This document shows, in pieces, positions 1 to 10,360 of a stretch of DNA of 60,000 bases. The notes under the pieces are model-generated. The model did no database searches. It had not been told where the DNA came from and saw only the letters and a program-made list of their open reading frames with translations. Each line of letters opens with the position of its first letter. Within the stretch, counting starts at the first letter, position 1. Source of the stretch: Takakia lepidozioides (Eukaryota > Streptophyta > Takakiopsida > Takakiales > Takakiaceae); assembly GCA_030704615.1 (NCBI GenBank), contig CM060733.1, positions 23,004,001 through 23,064,000 on the forward strand, in the 5' to 3' direction. Made by a program: the position numbers and the translations under genes.

Positions 1-244
1 GGGCTCGCACACGGAGTCCTTCACGAGACTCTCACCTTCAGAAGGGTGCTTGCTCACAAAGGTTTGCTAATCCCAAACAGTAAACCGTGAGGACACGATT
101 TTTTGAGAGGGGGAGGGGTAAATATTATAGGGCTGCTTGGGACTTAGACGCTTTTACGGGTTCTGTGGGGTACCCTTAATTTTTGCGCAGACTAAGACCA
201 ACAGGAGCCTTAGGGGTGACAACAGCGCACTTTAAGGGGGGCTT
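1..244. other. No gene seen
   Basis: No reading frame, splice-flanked exon or repeat that I can support. The stretch leads directly into the CACAGCC tandem array. Confidence 0.5.
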
Positions 245-563
245 ACACAGCCCGACACAGCCCGTCACAGCCAGACACAGCCCGACACAGTCTGTCACAG
301 CCAATCACAGCTGACACAGCCTGACACAGCTTCGCACAGCCGACACAGTCCGTCACAGCCAATCACAGCCGACACAGCTTGACACAGCTTTGCACAGCCG
401 ACACAGTCCGTCACATCCAATCACAGCCGACACAGCTTCGCACGGCCGCCACAACCCGTCACAGCCAACACAGCCCGACACAGCCAGTCACAGCCCGTCA
501 CAGCCAACACAGCCGACATAGTCAGTCACAGCTCGGCACAGCTTGACACAGCCTGTCACAGTA
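245..563. repeat. CACAGCC-type degenerate minisatellite
   Basis: About thirty imperfect head-to-tail copies of a 10-11 base unit with the core CACAGCC, separated by short variable steps such as CGA, CGT, AGA or AAT. Some copies carry CACAGCTTGA or CACAGCTTCG variants, and higher-order repeats of three to four units recur (for example around 300-430). No open frame spans it. It is not a CRISPR array because the unit is far too short and there are no unique spacers. Confidence 0.9.
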
Positions 564-1984
564 CATGGGGAACAGTTATCAATGACAGGGAACGACTGTG
601 AGGGAACGACATCTGCAGAAGGAACGTGATACTTTGGGGATAACAGTTAATTAGTTAGGTGATTAGAACAACTTGGGGGGGTGGATAAGGAGAGCGGCAA
701 TGGAAAGAATGACACTTCACGGGGGAGCGCTTGAGGGTCATGGAGGAGAGGAGATCAGGCGGAGAGCAAGAACGAGAGCACGGAGTAGGAGGAGAGATGA
801 ACAGTATATGCTTTAATTCATGCAGAGCTATAGTGATACTGTAGGGTGGATTAGAGTCACTTGACATTGGCCTAGTACCTGATAAATCGTAATCTGATAC
901 TTATTTGATACAAGCACACTGTGTAGAGAGACATGAGTGAAGCTGTGAAATGAATGCATGATTAACTGGAACTAAGAAGATACTGAAGCAAACTGATGCT
1001 TCAGTATCAAATAAGGTAAATTGTTAACATGAAGGCAAGAAGGAATACAAAGGGGAAACACAACCATGATTCACTAGATGCAGGTCATGACTGATTGTAC
1101 TGAGCGGGCTGAGTGCTTAGAAATATCCAACTCTTCTATCTTGGAGTTTCCACCTCGGATAGCGAAGGGATGGGTGAGTAAAAGCCGCTCGACAGGTTGG
1201 CCACAAGTAAGCGTCAGGCGGAGGTGCCCGTGAACCGCTTGTACTTGAAGCACCTTCACGTGCAATGGCTAGGGAGAAACCCGCCTCTTCCAGCATTGCG
1301 ATCTCTTGGTGAGTGAGACCTGTGCCCATCTTCTCAGGTGGAGTAGGCTTCCTCACCACGGAGGGCCTCACTGTCCCACGCACACATCTCCCGCAATCGT
1401 CAGCGCAGAACCAGAACTTGTGGTTTTTTGCCTCTCCTTGTCCGTAAGGGGGAAACAAACTAGTGAGCTGCAGTGCGTTCTTTTCCTCTGGATATTAGTG
1501 ATGTACATTTTTCATGATTGGTGGCCCTGATCGCCGCGCATTTCACACGCGATGCAGCACTTGTGCGTTCTATATGTCAAACCTCGTCCAAGCACATGGA
1601 CTCCATTACATGCGGCACCACGTTCTGGTCTTCAACCATTTCAGTGACAGTGCTTGATGCAGGGGTCCGGTCTGTGGCAGATTGGCCCTCACCTGTGGAT
1701 ATTCCGCAATTCCATCTCTGATCCAAGGGAACACGTGGCGTCGAGAAGTTGACCCTGTCCGCCCTATGGGAATCTGCATCCGATCCGGGAGGGGTGTCCA
1801 ATTTCCGTTTGCAAGACCTGAATCTCTTTGCCTTCCAGATGAGGAACTCTTCCCACAAGAGGGGTGCCATCTGCACATATGCTCACTGCCCGCGCTATTT
1901 TGCTGGGATCCCCCGATCTTCTGGCTGCCCGCAACATCAACTCGCTCCTGTCCGGGCCTTTGCCACCAAGGCCACCCCTCAAGA
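564..1984. other. Unassigned stretch with minus-strand open frames
   Basis: No recognised gene. Minus-strand frames at about 1117-1458 and 1577-1984 are open and moderately GC-rich. One contains a Cys-bearing patch (FWFCADDCGRCV) followed by an acidic/helical segment (GTGLTHQEIAMLEEAGFSL), and another reads RRSGDPSKIARAVSICADG. They lie just past the copia gag fragment on the same strand, so they may be part of a mobile element or of the gene it landed in. I do not recognise either. Confidence 0.3.
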
Positions 1985-2291
1985 ATGACCTAACATCCTT
2001 AGCATTCTTAGCACTTATAATGAGATGCAACTGTTTGTCTCTCAAACTTGTGATGATGCTAGCTCTTGCTTTCTGATCTTTCCTATCCCATATGGCTTGG
2101 CCAACAATAGTGTCAGGTCTTGGGACTGATCCATCAACCACTCCCCATAGATCTTTGTCTAGAAGGACCATCTCCATCCTAAACTTCCAGGTTTGATAGT
2201 TAGCTCCATTGAATCAATCTTCCACTCTCACATCTAATGCACTCGTCATAGACATAGAAAGAGGATTGCTAGAAGACGACGCTCCAGCCAT
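1985..2291 (-). pseudogene. Ty1/copia gag fragment (UBN2-type)
   Basis: Reading on the minus strand from an ATG at 2291, about 50 bases past the primer-binding site, the frame encodes the start of a copia Gag: a Ser-rich leader, then (after one frame break near 2200) a segment with WKFRMEMVLLDKDLWGVVDG, and then DRKDQKARASIITSLRDKQL. The W-rich F-x-M-x-x-x-L-x-x-x-x-LW arrangement followed by a helical tract is typical of the plant copia Gag (UBN2) domain. It breaks off near 1985, after about 100 codons, so protease, integrase and the rest are missing on this side. It is non-functional. Confidence 0.75.
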
Positions 2292-2340
2292 AATCAAGTT
2301 CTCTCAATCTCAACTACCAACTCTCACCTAGAGAGGAATG

Positions 2341-2352
2341 GCTCTGATACCA
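2341..2352 (-). other. Primer-binding site of the copia element (initiator tRNA-Met)
   Basis: On the minus strand the LTR ends in CCAACA and is followed at once by TGGTATCAGAGC, the sequence complementary to the 3' end of plant initiator tRNA-Met that primes most plant copia elements. This fixes the LTR boundary at 2353 and the element's direction. Confidence 0.9.
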
Positions 2353-2679
2353 TGTTGGAATTCGACAGAGAATAGAGATAAAAGATGAACTGATTACTGA
2401 GAACTCTCCACCCAACCATAGGACCACAACAAGCTGTGTCCACCCTCCGAGCTCTCCCTATTTATACTCAAAGTCTAATCCAGAAATAGCTGAGATAACT
2501 ATAGCATAACTCCATGCTTTTACTTAAGATATCTCCACCTGCTATTCTGGTACAATGACTTGAGTCACTAATAACTGAAGCTAATTTTAGCTATCTTTTA
2601 GCTAACCGAGGCTTATCTCTATTGTTAACTGTGACTTGTCAGTATGTCTGGTTGTAGATATGTTTAATTACTTCCAACA
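2353..2679 (-). mobile_element. Copia LTR, minus orientation
   Basis: 327 bp bounded by TGTTGG and CCAACA. Read on the minus strand it carries a TATA-like TATAAATAG and runs into a primer-binding site. On its other side lies a purine-rich tract (GAGTGGGAG, the polypurine tract) followed by the RNase H end. A single LTR therefore joins the 3' end of one copia copy to the 5' end (PBS plus gag) of another, as in a tandem or recombined array. The same 327 bp occurs inverted at 3724-4050. Confidence 0.92.
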
Positions 2680-2700
2680 CTCCCACTCAATTAAACCATA

Positions 2701-3590
2701 TCATTGAGCTACTTCGTTTGTCTTTGGAGAAGAGGCACCAAGTAAGGTTGAACACTTCATGTGTTTTGTTTGTGGTAGACTCTTCGTCAAAACATCCGCA
2801 ACCATATCTTCTGTAGCACAATAGATCATCTTGATCTCTCCCTTGCATACAACTTCCCGTATGTAGTGATGTTGGACTTCAATGTGCTTCGTCCTTGAAT
2901 GATATTTCGGATTCTGACTTAGTGCAATCGCACTTTGATTGTCACAATAGAGAGTCGTAGGTAGTGATTGAAGACAATCCAAATCTCCAAGCAACTTCCG
3001 TAACCAAATAGCCTCCTTTGCTGCTTGTGTAATGGACATGTACTCAGCTTCTGTTGATGACAACGCTGTTGCAACTTGTCGTTTGCTAGACCAAGATACA
3101 GCTCCACCTGCTAGGAGAAAACAATGGCCTGAAGTTGATTTTCTACTATCAACGTCTCCTGCCCAGTCAGCATCAGCAAACCCCAACAAACTTGGATCTT
3201 CCACTCTCTTATAGAGTAGACCAGAGGTTGATGTTCCTCTTAGATATCGAAATATCTTCTTCATTGCTTTCCAATGGGTTTGTCCGGGATTTGAAAGAAA
3301 TTGTGAGACCACTCTCACTGAATGTGCAATGTTTGGCCTAGTACAAACCATACAATACATCAAACTGCCGACTCCGCTTTGATAAGGAGTTTTCCTCATA
3401 GCTCTTCTTGAGTCTTAGGTGCCATATCCTTCGTAAGTTTCAAACCAACTTCGAGAGGAGTTGATGTTGGCTTACTCATCTCCAACTTAAACCTTTGTAG
3501 AATTGTCTCAATGTATTGTCGTTGATGCATGAATACTGTATGGTTCACTCGATCTGTTGATTTGAATACCAAGACAGAACCGAATCTCAC
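2701..3590 (-). pseudogene. Ty1/copia reverse transcriptase C-terminus and RNase H
   Basis: Two overlapping minus-strand frames (3590-3396 and 3399-2701) encode the end of a copia Pol polyprotein. The first has the RT thumb region (RQYIETILQRFKLEMSKPTS). The second has the connection and RNase H with landmarks YLRGT, FADADWAGD, SSTEAEY, CDNQSAIALS and SRTKHIEVQHHYIREV, ending at a stop at 2701. The switch of frame at about 3397 is a frameshift. The catalytic YVDD part of RT, integrase, protease and Gag are absent upstream, because the sequence jumps at about 3600-3615 into an inverted copy of the element's own 3' end. It is a truncated, dead copy. Confidence 0.95.
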
Positions 3591-3615
3591 CCATGTCAGT
3601 CATGGTAAACTCAGC

Positions 3616-4050
3616 ACGAAGAGTCTACCACAAACAAAACACATGAAGTGTTCAACCTTACTTGGTGTCTCTTCTCCAAAGACAAACGAAGTAGCTCAAT
3701 GATATGGTTTAATTGAGTGGGAGTGTTGGAAGTAATTAAACATATCTACAACCAGACATACTGACAAGTCACAGTTAACAATAGAGATAAGCCTCGGTTA
3801 GCTAAAAGATAGCTAAAGTTAGCTTCAGTTATTAGTGACTCAAGTCATTGTACCAGAATAGCAGGTGGAGATATCTTAAGTAAAAGCATGGAGTTATGCT
3901 ATAGTTATCTCAGCTATTTCTGGATTAGACTTTGAGTATAAATAGGGAGAGCTCGGAGGGTGGACACAGCTTGTTGTGGTCCTATGGTTGGGTGGAGAGT
4001 TCTCAGTAATCAGTTCATCTTTTCTCTCTATTCTCTGTCGAATTCCAACA
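3616..4050 (+). mobile_element. Inverted copy of copia 3' end plus LTR
   Basis: Positions 3616-4050 are a near-identical reverse complement of 2353-2787: the last about 85 bases of RNase H coding, the stop, the polypurine tract and a complete 327-bp LTR (3724-4050, TGTTGG...CCAACA). With the left copy it forms a 435-bp-arm palindrome around an 828-bp loop that holds the remaining RT/RNase H. High arm identity suggests a recent event or gene conversion. Confidence 0.92.
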
Positions 4051-4314
4051 GTTACACAGAGAAGCCACCTTGCATAGTGGTGAGCCCAGTTAAGCTTAGC
4101 GATCTATGATGACCACCACACTTAGTTGCTGCCCCACTCTCTGCAGGCTTGACCATCCAATGGAGAACTTGGACTTCCCTGCAGAGCTGTTTAGAGCTTC
4201 AGTATATAGTGAGCTCTTAGAAAGTTGGAAGTCAGACCTTTTTGACAGTAACCTTTCCTTACTTGATCCACTTTAACATCATCCTAGTTGGGACATCGAG
4301 CATTGAAGTCACAC

Positions 4315-4600
4315 GGTTGCAAAATGAGGTCGCAAACAAATATAAGCGGAACGTTGAGGTAAGGGATCAGAGGACTTAATCAGCTCTTCTTCCCAATATT
4401 GAAGGCAACTCGCCAAAATTTTGAGGGGAAAAAAGAGGGGGCGCATGGCGCACTAGATTGTCATTGCACTTCCAAATTCGCTTTTCGTAATTTCCCATTT
4501 GCCAAGTTCAGCAGTATGACAGATCCATCGTCTACTTGCTTCCGCTGCCTTCTCCTTTTCCAGGGGTCGAGCACCATGGCGCCATGGCCGGATGATTGTT
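4315..4600. repeat. Partial duplicate of the 3' end of the 10.4-kb minus-strand gene
   Basis: Matches 10190-10500 in the same orientation, from CGGTTGCAAAAT through GATCAGAGGACTTAATCAGC and the run coding (minus strand) for the Arg/Lys-rich tail of the downstream gene, to the segment around CTTCCGCTGCCTTCTCC. The copy has lost the frame and the upstream part of the exon, so it is a pseudogene fragment with 3' flank. With the original it forms a direct repeat about 5.9 kb apart, flanking the coiled-coil gene. Confidence 0.85.
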
Positions 4601-6690
4601 CATTGTTTGATCGTTGTTGGACTTATGTTGCATTGGGGAAACAATGTTGGTTGCCATGTTTGGTCCTGGCTGCTGTCATGTGCAGGTTCTACTGCTTTTA
4701 GATTTCACCGTGATGTTTCCCAACACCTTTCCATTACTATTACTCCCCAGCTTGTGAGGCTCAAGTATCCAACAAGTTGTTTCTTCCAGATATCCTTGTT
4801 ACAAGATTACTTGATGCCTCCTTCTGCTGACTTGCGAATTACAGCCTACAGAAGCTTAAATGATTCACACTGCCCTAGATCCCCCTCAATTGGTTTCCAT
4901 GTTGGTAACTGTTGATGAGCACCACACAATACCTGTCGAAATCCAAGAGGGCAGCAGTCTGCAGTGGTGAGTGGTGGTTAACAAAAGTGAAACTTTTAGC
5001 TAGTGCAGTTCCAGAAAAGACATTCCACTCTCCCTTCACATTGTCCGAATTACTCTTTGTCGTGCATCTACGAGGTTTCATAGGATGTAAAAGCTCAAAA
5101 AATAAAGTTATTTGGAAGAACTTGCTATTGTAGAACTTCCAAAGAACCAAGCTTCAAGGTGGAAAATAGAGGGTGAGACAGACCCGAGAGCATCGTCATG
5201 GAAGCAATCTTTGTCGCGCACATGCAAAAAGAGCAGGTTGGGAATCCCCAACTAATGATTGGCAACCGAAACTTCTCATTCCAGTTTGGGCATAGAGTCT
5301 TCCACTGTACAGTAGTTATGGTTTTCGTCGTCCCTAATGAACCCTTCACAAATGGGTCAGACAGTCCTGCACAATGGTCACGTGCCTCTTAGAGTTCGTT
5401 AAAATTGACATCCACAAAAGGTTCTGTTTGAGGTGAAAACAGTTGGATTCTTTCAGTTACATTCAGCTTAGTTCATAAGCTTGTAAATTTGCTGTCAGTT
5501 GTCAGCTGTCAGTTATAGTAGATAGGGAGTTGCTTTCACTTTGAAACAACAAATAGTGCAATTGGAGCTGAACACCCAGCATGCTTTTGTCACGGGTTCT
5601 CCTGCTTCGTCAGTTTACTTTAGCCCTGAGTCACAATGAGCTGCTCTTTCTGAAACAGTGTTGGAAGAGAAGAAAATTGTATTGCGACCGCGTGAGGCTT
5701 AATGGACAGTACAACAACAAGAGATGAACTAAAAGAGTGTATGAAACCCTACATGAAACTGATTTACATCCACAGGAAGCTAATGGGACAATAAGGCGAG
5801 AGACCAGAGACTGAAAAACTAAAACTAAAACTTCATAACATCCACAGGATGAGAAAGAATTTTATTGGCTCCTCCCTCAAGAGGAGACCACGCATCAATG
5901 TTGAAAAAATGGATGATCTTGATATACCTTCATTGGAAAACACCCAAACATGACAGATATACCTCCACTAGTTAACATTGCTATTGCTATTAATGAACAT
6001 CAAATATAGATTTGTTTTTTCTTTGGTTTTTGTTAAATATATTTTTAATCAGTAACAGCCACTGGTAAATGGCTAGAGACCGGTGAAAGCCGGTCGCTTC
6101 TTCTTCCCTGCTCTCGTGTTCTTGCCTTCGTCGTCATGTCGCTGGAATCTGGGCGTGGAGGAATTGGTGCGATTTATCCTCGCAGGGACGAGATTGCATC
6201 ATGAGGGCATGCTGTCACGGCCGCCCTTATCTTCCCCATTCTCTTCCCCTTCCCTATTCTCTTCCGCGCTCCTTTTGTCAAACTGACTGCAAATGGTAAT
6301 CTTAGGTTTTGAGATTTAAATCAAATCTCTCATTTGCAACAAGGTGAGATGGAGGGATCAGTGCTTCTATGTACTGCTATTTGGGAGGATGATGCCACCA
6401 GGTCGGTCTACTAGGATTGCAGTGAAGGTTTCATGAAGACTTCGTTGGTCTCACACAACACTGGCTGGGACACATGCGGATACCCATTCCTCTCTGTACA
6501 TTGTATATATGGCTGTGTGTGATAGAGGGAGACAAGCAAAGATCAGTCTTGCTGTCAGTTGTTTTTGCCTCTTTTCCTTCACCTGAGTAGTCTCTTAGTG
6601 CAACTTGTGTGTTTCTTTGCTTAGTGGTCCTGTTAGGGTTGGTGTCTCTTTGTTTGTTGTGTTTGGGGTTTTTGGTTTGTAATGTTTTAG
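4601..6690. other. Mostly unassigned; probable 5' part of the coiled-coil gene
   Basis: No family was recognised in any frame. A short frame starts ATG at 6135 (MSLESGRGGIGAIYPRR) just below a T-rich stretch and may be the first exon of the gene whose last exons start at 6691, but I could not connect the phases. AT-rich sequence at 6005-6050 resembles intergenic or promoter DNA. Around 5640-5920 there is a low-copy segment with short similarities (TTTACATCCACAGGAAGC) to 8430-8530 and 15850-15990, possibly an old repeat. Confidence 0.35.
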
Positions 6691-9600
6691 GAAGTCCCTG
6701 AAAATGTTCGCATGCAGCTCGAGCGTCATCTGGAAAAGGTATGTCTGCATCAAGAACCTACATTTACACCTGGATGGAAAATTTGTAAGGAGGAGCCAGA
6801 TAATCCTTGGCAGTTTTGTAATTGCTGAGACTTAGGCTGAAAAGGTTGTTTAGCAATACTAAAGTGACCGTCTTTGGCAGTATTTCCAACACTGGTAGCC
6901 CTCAACCAGGACACTGCTCAAACAGCAGGCCACCTTATTAGTATGTAATACATCTATGCCCGTATGTTGCAGATGCAGTAGTCTATCAATTTTAAAATGG
7001 AAAACATCTTATCTTTAGTGGTCATTAAGCTACAGGTTTAAAATATTGTTTTCATTTCTTTTACGATGAGTCACACTGACTATCTTTGCAATCTGCATCT
7101 TTGCCGTTAACCTTGGCTGCTTAATACAACATTTGGAATGTGCTGATGATTTGCTCTTTGGTAATCTTCTCTCTTTGTCTCCCCATTGAATGTTTGTGGA
7201 TCCATTGTAGTTTGAACCTGAAACTTTGCTATGAAACTTTGCTATGACATCCAGATAAAGTGGCAATGCATGGAGGCCAAAGCTAAGAGGAACAAGCTTC
7301 GTTCACAACTCTCAGGTAAAGTAACCAACTCTTGAGATAAATAGTATTCCCACATACTGTCCTCTGTGTCTATCTTCTGCCCATGAGTTTCTAGAATGGT
7401 TGGCAGTTTCATACCCTGGTGGAGAGCAGTGTCATACTGGATCTCAGCTCTCAATGGTATGTCTCTGCCACTGTTTACATAAGAGTGGTTAAGCCGCCTC
7501 GGCTGAATATTCAACAACCAGAAAGTTGGAGGGGGGGAGAGTATCATGCACGTAGGCCTTCCCTTTCCTGTCAGTTTTTTCATTTCCCAAGAACCTCACT
7601 GGGCTACTCATTAGCAACTATTGACCTTTTCTTCTGCATTCCTATCAACTCTGGTTTGTGGGGTGTCTATATATATATTAAGTTGGTTCCTTATGATATG
7701 TGTTGGTACGTCAAAAAGGTGACTAGTCTTTGCATTGCAAACAATAGTTGCTTGGATGCCTGACTTGCAGAGTATCAATATGGTGGTGCTCGAGATATGT
7801 AGTCAAGTTAAATGGATTTTTGGTGGACTTCGTCTCATTTACCATCAAATTCCAGTTGATCCAAAGAATGCAGTACCTTTGATCTGAGGAGGCTTGGCCA
7901 CACGCAGATTCAAATGCCTACATTATTTCAGTGCATCAAAATTTTAGTATTTCAATATCTCAATCAAGATTTTCAGCAAGATTTTCAGCAAGTTATATCA
8001 GTCAGATTTTCAGCCAGATTTTCAGCGAGTATTTGAGTAATTCAACTAGATTTTCAGCCAGATTTTTAGCAAGTATTTCAGTATTCAGCGAGATTTCAAG
8101 CAAGTATTTGTTATTTCAGCTAGTTCTTCAACAAGTATTTTAGTATTTCAGTTAATATTTCAACAAGCATCTCAATATTTTATTAAGTAGTAAATCTGAA
8201 GATCGGTTTTGTAATATCATACATCAATAAAGTTCTACCGGGGACAGAGCCTCTTTCCCCGCCTTTATAAATAAATAAATAAATATTTTTTCTTCTTATG
8301 CAGAATATGTTAAAAGTATTTTAGAAAATATAGTTGAATGTGTGCTTACCTTATTTCAATATAGTATTTTAAGGAAATCTTCTACTTAGACTTTTAGGGT
8401 GAAGCCACTACGCGACTAGCCGCATGTTTCATTCCACAGGAGACCAGAGAGGGCCAATGGGACCCAGAGAGAAGACAACAGAGAAATTTACAACCTCCAC
8501 AGGAACCCAGAGAATGTACTCTAAGACATTGTTTGCCGTAGCCTTGTGGCCATAGACCCCACACCCAAAAGGGAATAGATACTATCTTTGTGAGGGGCTC
8601 ACTCTTGTAGTTGGACTTAACTTGACAGAGACAATAGTTCGGGTTTTCCAGATATCCTCCAGAAAGCCCTTCACACAAGCAGCACTTGCTGTATGTGAGC
8701 TGCCCAGCAATTAGACCCCAACAGGGCCAGGGTTTTAGGCTCAGCCTCAAGTTTTTCAAAGTTGGTGAACAGAGGTGCAGGGACAATATTCTTGATGGCC
8801 CTGAAGAGGGTCACTCTCTGGTGAGAATCTCCGGACATTGTATCAGAAAATGGATATTGTCTTCAGGCTGCCCGCACATTCAGTCTAGTACCGAGGGTAG
8901 GTAGGCCCTTGAGATCATCCTTAAGGTCCTTGCCCCTGTCACAGACTGGGAACAAGTTCGGGGAAAGAAGAAGAATGATGAACTAGATGCAGGCGAGGCC
9001 TGGAGGAGCGTCAATTCGAAGTAGAAAGGAAAGAAATGGAAGTATACATGCATAACTAATGTCATCAAGACGATGTGTTGCACAGCTTGACACGTGTTTT
9101 TGAGTTCATTGTGTAAGGCCCACTCACGGTGCATCTCAGGCAATGCTGCCTCATAGTCTGTAGGGTAAGGAGGTGGCCATTGGCCACTATGTTCAATACC
9201 ATGCTACCCAAATCAGAAATAAGAGTGTCAAGGGTGTCAGAGGATGATAGGGGAAAAGCGATAAAAATTAACCACGCACTTGGTCACAGTCACAACGATA
9301 CAGTCAGGAAAGGCAAGGGAGTCCACAATAATAAGAGCACCAGCTCTCACAATGTTTTGAGTGGAGTTTGGGTAATACTGTTTAGAACGAGGTCCAAGGA
9401 GAGCAGCTGTCAAGTCCACAGTTCAATCCACTTGGGTCTTTGTATAAAGCTATGCAGGTTTGTGTGGTTTGTAAATCCAGGGATTTGTGAAACTTGCCCT
9501 CAAAATCTCCAAAAATTGTATCTACACGGGCAGCCTATTACTAATTGAGAATGATCATGCTTTTCTTCTTGTATGTCTGTAGTCTGTACGTCTGTGTGCC

Positions 9601-10001
9601 TCTATGTGACTGGCGGATTAGATCATGCTTATAATGGGGTGATTACTGTACAAACTTACATGATGGCAGCATTTGTCATATCAAAGGATCAAATAGGACT
9701 TAGCAGGTGTCAACTGGTGCGAGATAGACACTCCCTAGTGCTCGCGTGCCATAGCCTTGTAGCCAAGAGAGTGAGGTCTTTTCTCTTCTTTGGGTGGGAA
9801 ACGAAATTAGACAGAAAAGAATGTTTTATGCGTATGTGACACTAAAGAAGTTTGCAATTGTTTGCAGAACTGCGCGGGGCAGAGTTGTTGGCAGCAGATT
9901 TGGAGGCTCTTGGCAGCCATGTTAGCCGTGTGAAGGGCTGGTACACGAGCTGGCAAGTTTCGTTGCAAGCAGACTATGACCCCCACCTAGTGGCGGCCTA
10001 G
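6691..10001 (+). CDS. Coiled-coil protein, last three exons (N-terminus not located)
   Basis: Three plus-strand exons join in phase. 6691-6738 (EVPENVRMQLERHLEK) lies between TTTTAG and GTATGT. 7255-7315 (IKWQCMEAKAKRNKLRSQLS) lies between CATCCAG and GTAAAG, ending in phase 1. 9868-10001 completes the Glu codon and reads ELRGAELLAADLEALGSH, then VSRVKGWYTSWQVSLQADYD to a TAG. The joined 80-residue tail is strongly helical and charged, like the end of a coiled-coil structural or kinetochore/spindle-type subunit, but I do not recognise the family. Upstream exons were not found with confidence. The 2.55-kb last intron holds a partial PRXIIF duplicate and other repeats. The gene is convergent with the minus-strand gene ending at 10361. 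Confidence 0.6.
7770..7915 (+). pseudogene. Possible reverse-transcriptase remnant
   Basis: A short frame reads WIFGGLRLIYHQIPVDPKNA and, after a stop, continues GGLATRRFKCLHYF. The YHQIPVDP core resembles the gypsy-type RT motif (YHQI-x-(V/I)-x-P), and the following part loosely fits the AF-T-x-G-x-(Y/F) region. It is isolated within the last intron of the coiled-coil gene and clearly decayed. This could be chance similarity. Confidence 0.35.
7930..8190. repeat. Degenerate tandem repeat, TTTTCAGCAAG core
   Basis: About fifteen irregular copies of a 15-20 base unit built on AGATTTTCAGCAAGTAT / TTTCAGTATTTCA follow one another. The plus strand is open through much of it (Ser/Phe/Gln-rich), but this is composition, not evidence of a gene. 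Confidence 0.75.
8215..8285 (+). mobile_element. Possible LINE/SINE 3' tail
   Basis: A CAATAAAG signal is followed by GAGCCTCTTTCCCCGCC and a (TAAA)n run (AAATAAATAAATAAATA). A similar GCCTCTATCCCCTTCTTATT followed by A/T-rich sequence occurs on the minus strand at about 24915-24965. Shared 3' end plus microsatellite tail is typical of non-LTR retroposons. Confidence 0.4.
9035..9545 (-). pseudogene. Broken partial duplicate of PRXIIF (intron 4 and exon 4)
   Basis: This segment aligns with 22690-23170, in the PRXIIF gene, in the same orientation. Shared landmarks are CACGGTGCATCTCAGGCAAT, GGTGGCCATTGGCCAC and CCACGCACTTGGTCACA (intron 4), then exon 4 coding DLTAALLGPRSK. Because intron sequence is included, it is a DNA-level duplication and not a processed copy. 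Exon 4 is interrupted by about 50 extra bases between the codons for SLDL and the codons for LTAALLGP, and its last codon before the splice site changed (CAG in place of CGG), so it cannot encode peroxiredoxin. It sits inside the last intron of the coiled-coil gene. Confidence 0.88.
9550..9835. repeat. Dispersed repeat, copy 1 (inverted mate at 17325-17560)
   Basis: Reverse-complement similarity to 17325-17560. Shared blocks include GCATGCTTTTCTTCTT-like sequence, GTCTGTGTGCCTCTATGTG, GATCATGCTTATAA, TGGGGTGATTACTGTACAAA and the segment around GAGTGAGGTCTTTTCTCTTC. The copy at 9550 begins exactly where the PRXIIF duplicate ends. The boundaries are not clear enough to name a transposon class. 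Confidence 0.8.
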
Positions 10002-10360
10002 TTTGATCGTCACCCTCACATTGTTATCTTGAGGTACTTGATAGCTCTATAACTTATTCATCAAGCTTTGCTTGGGGGCCAATGAAGACAGACGGTTCGG
10101 TAGATCCACATGGAACTCTGGCCAGTATGTTCTCAGATTTTCTCTCTCTGGTAGAGTAGCCTTTTATATGCTCTTCATGAATTCACGTACGGTTGCAAAA
10201 TTAAGTAGTAAACAAAAATCAGCGGAACATTGAGGTGGGGGGGGGGGGGGATCAGAGGACTTAATCAGCTCTTCTTCCCAGAGAAATGATATTGAAGGCA
10301 GCTCATCAAAATCAAAATCAAAATTTTGAGGCAAGAAAAGAAGGAGGGCGCACTAGACTG

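Noticed and set aside
245-563. CRISPR array
   Set aside because: The unit is 10-11 bases and there are no unique spacers or cas genes.
2353-4050. Intact autonomous copia element
   Set aside because: The LTRs are in opposite orientation, the RT core, integrase and protease are missing, and the remaining Pol has a frameshift.
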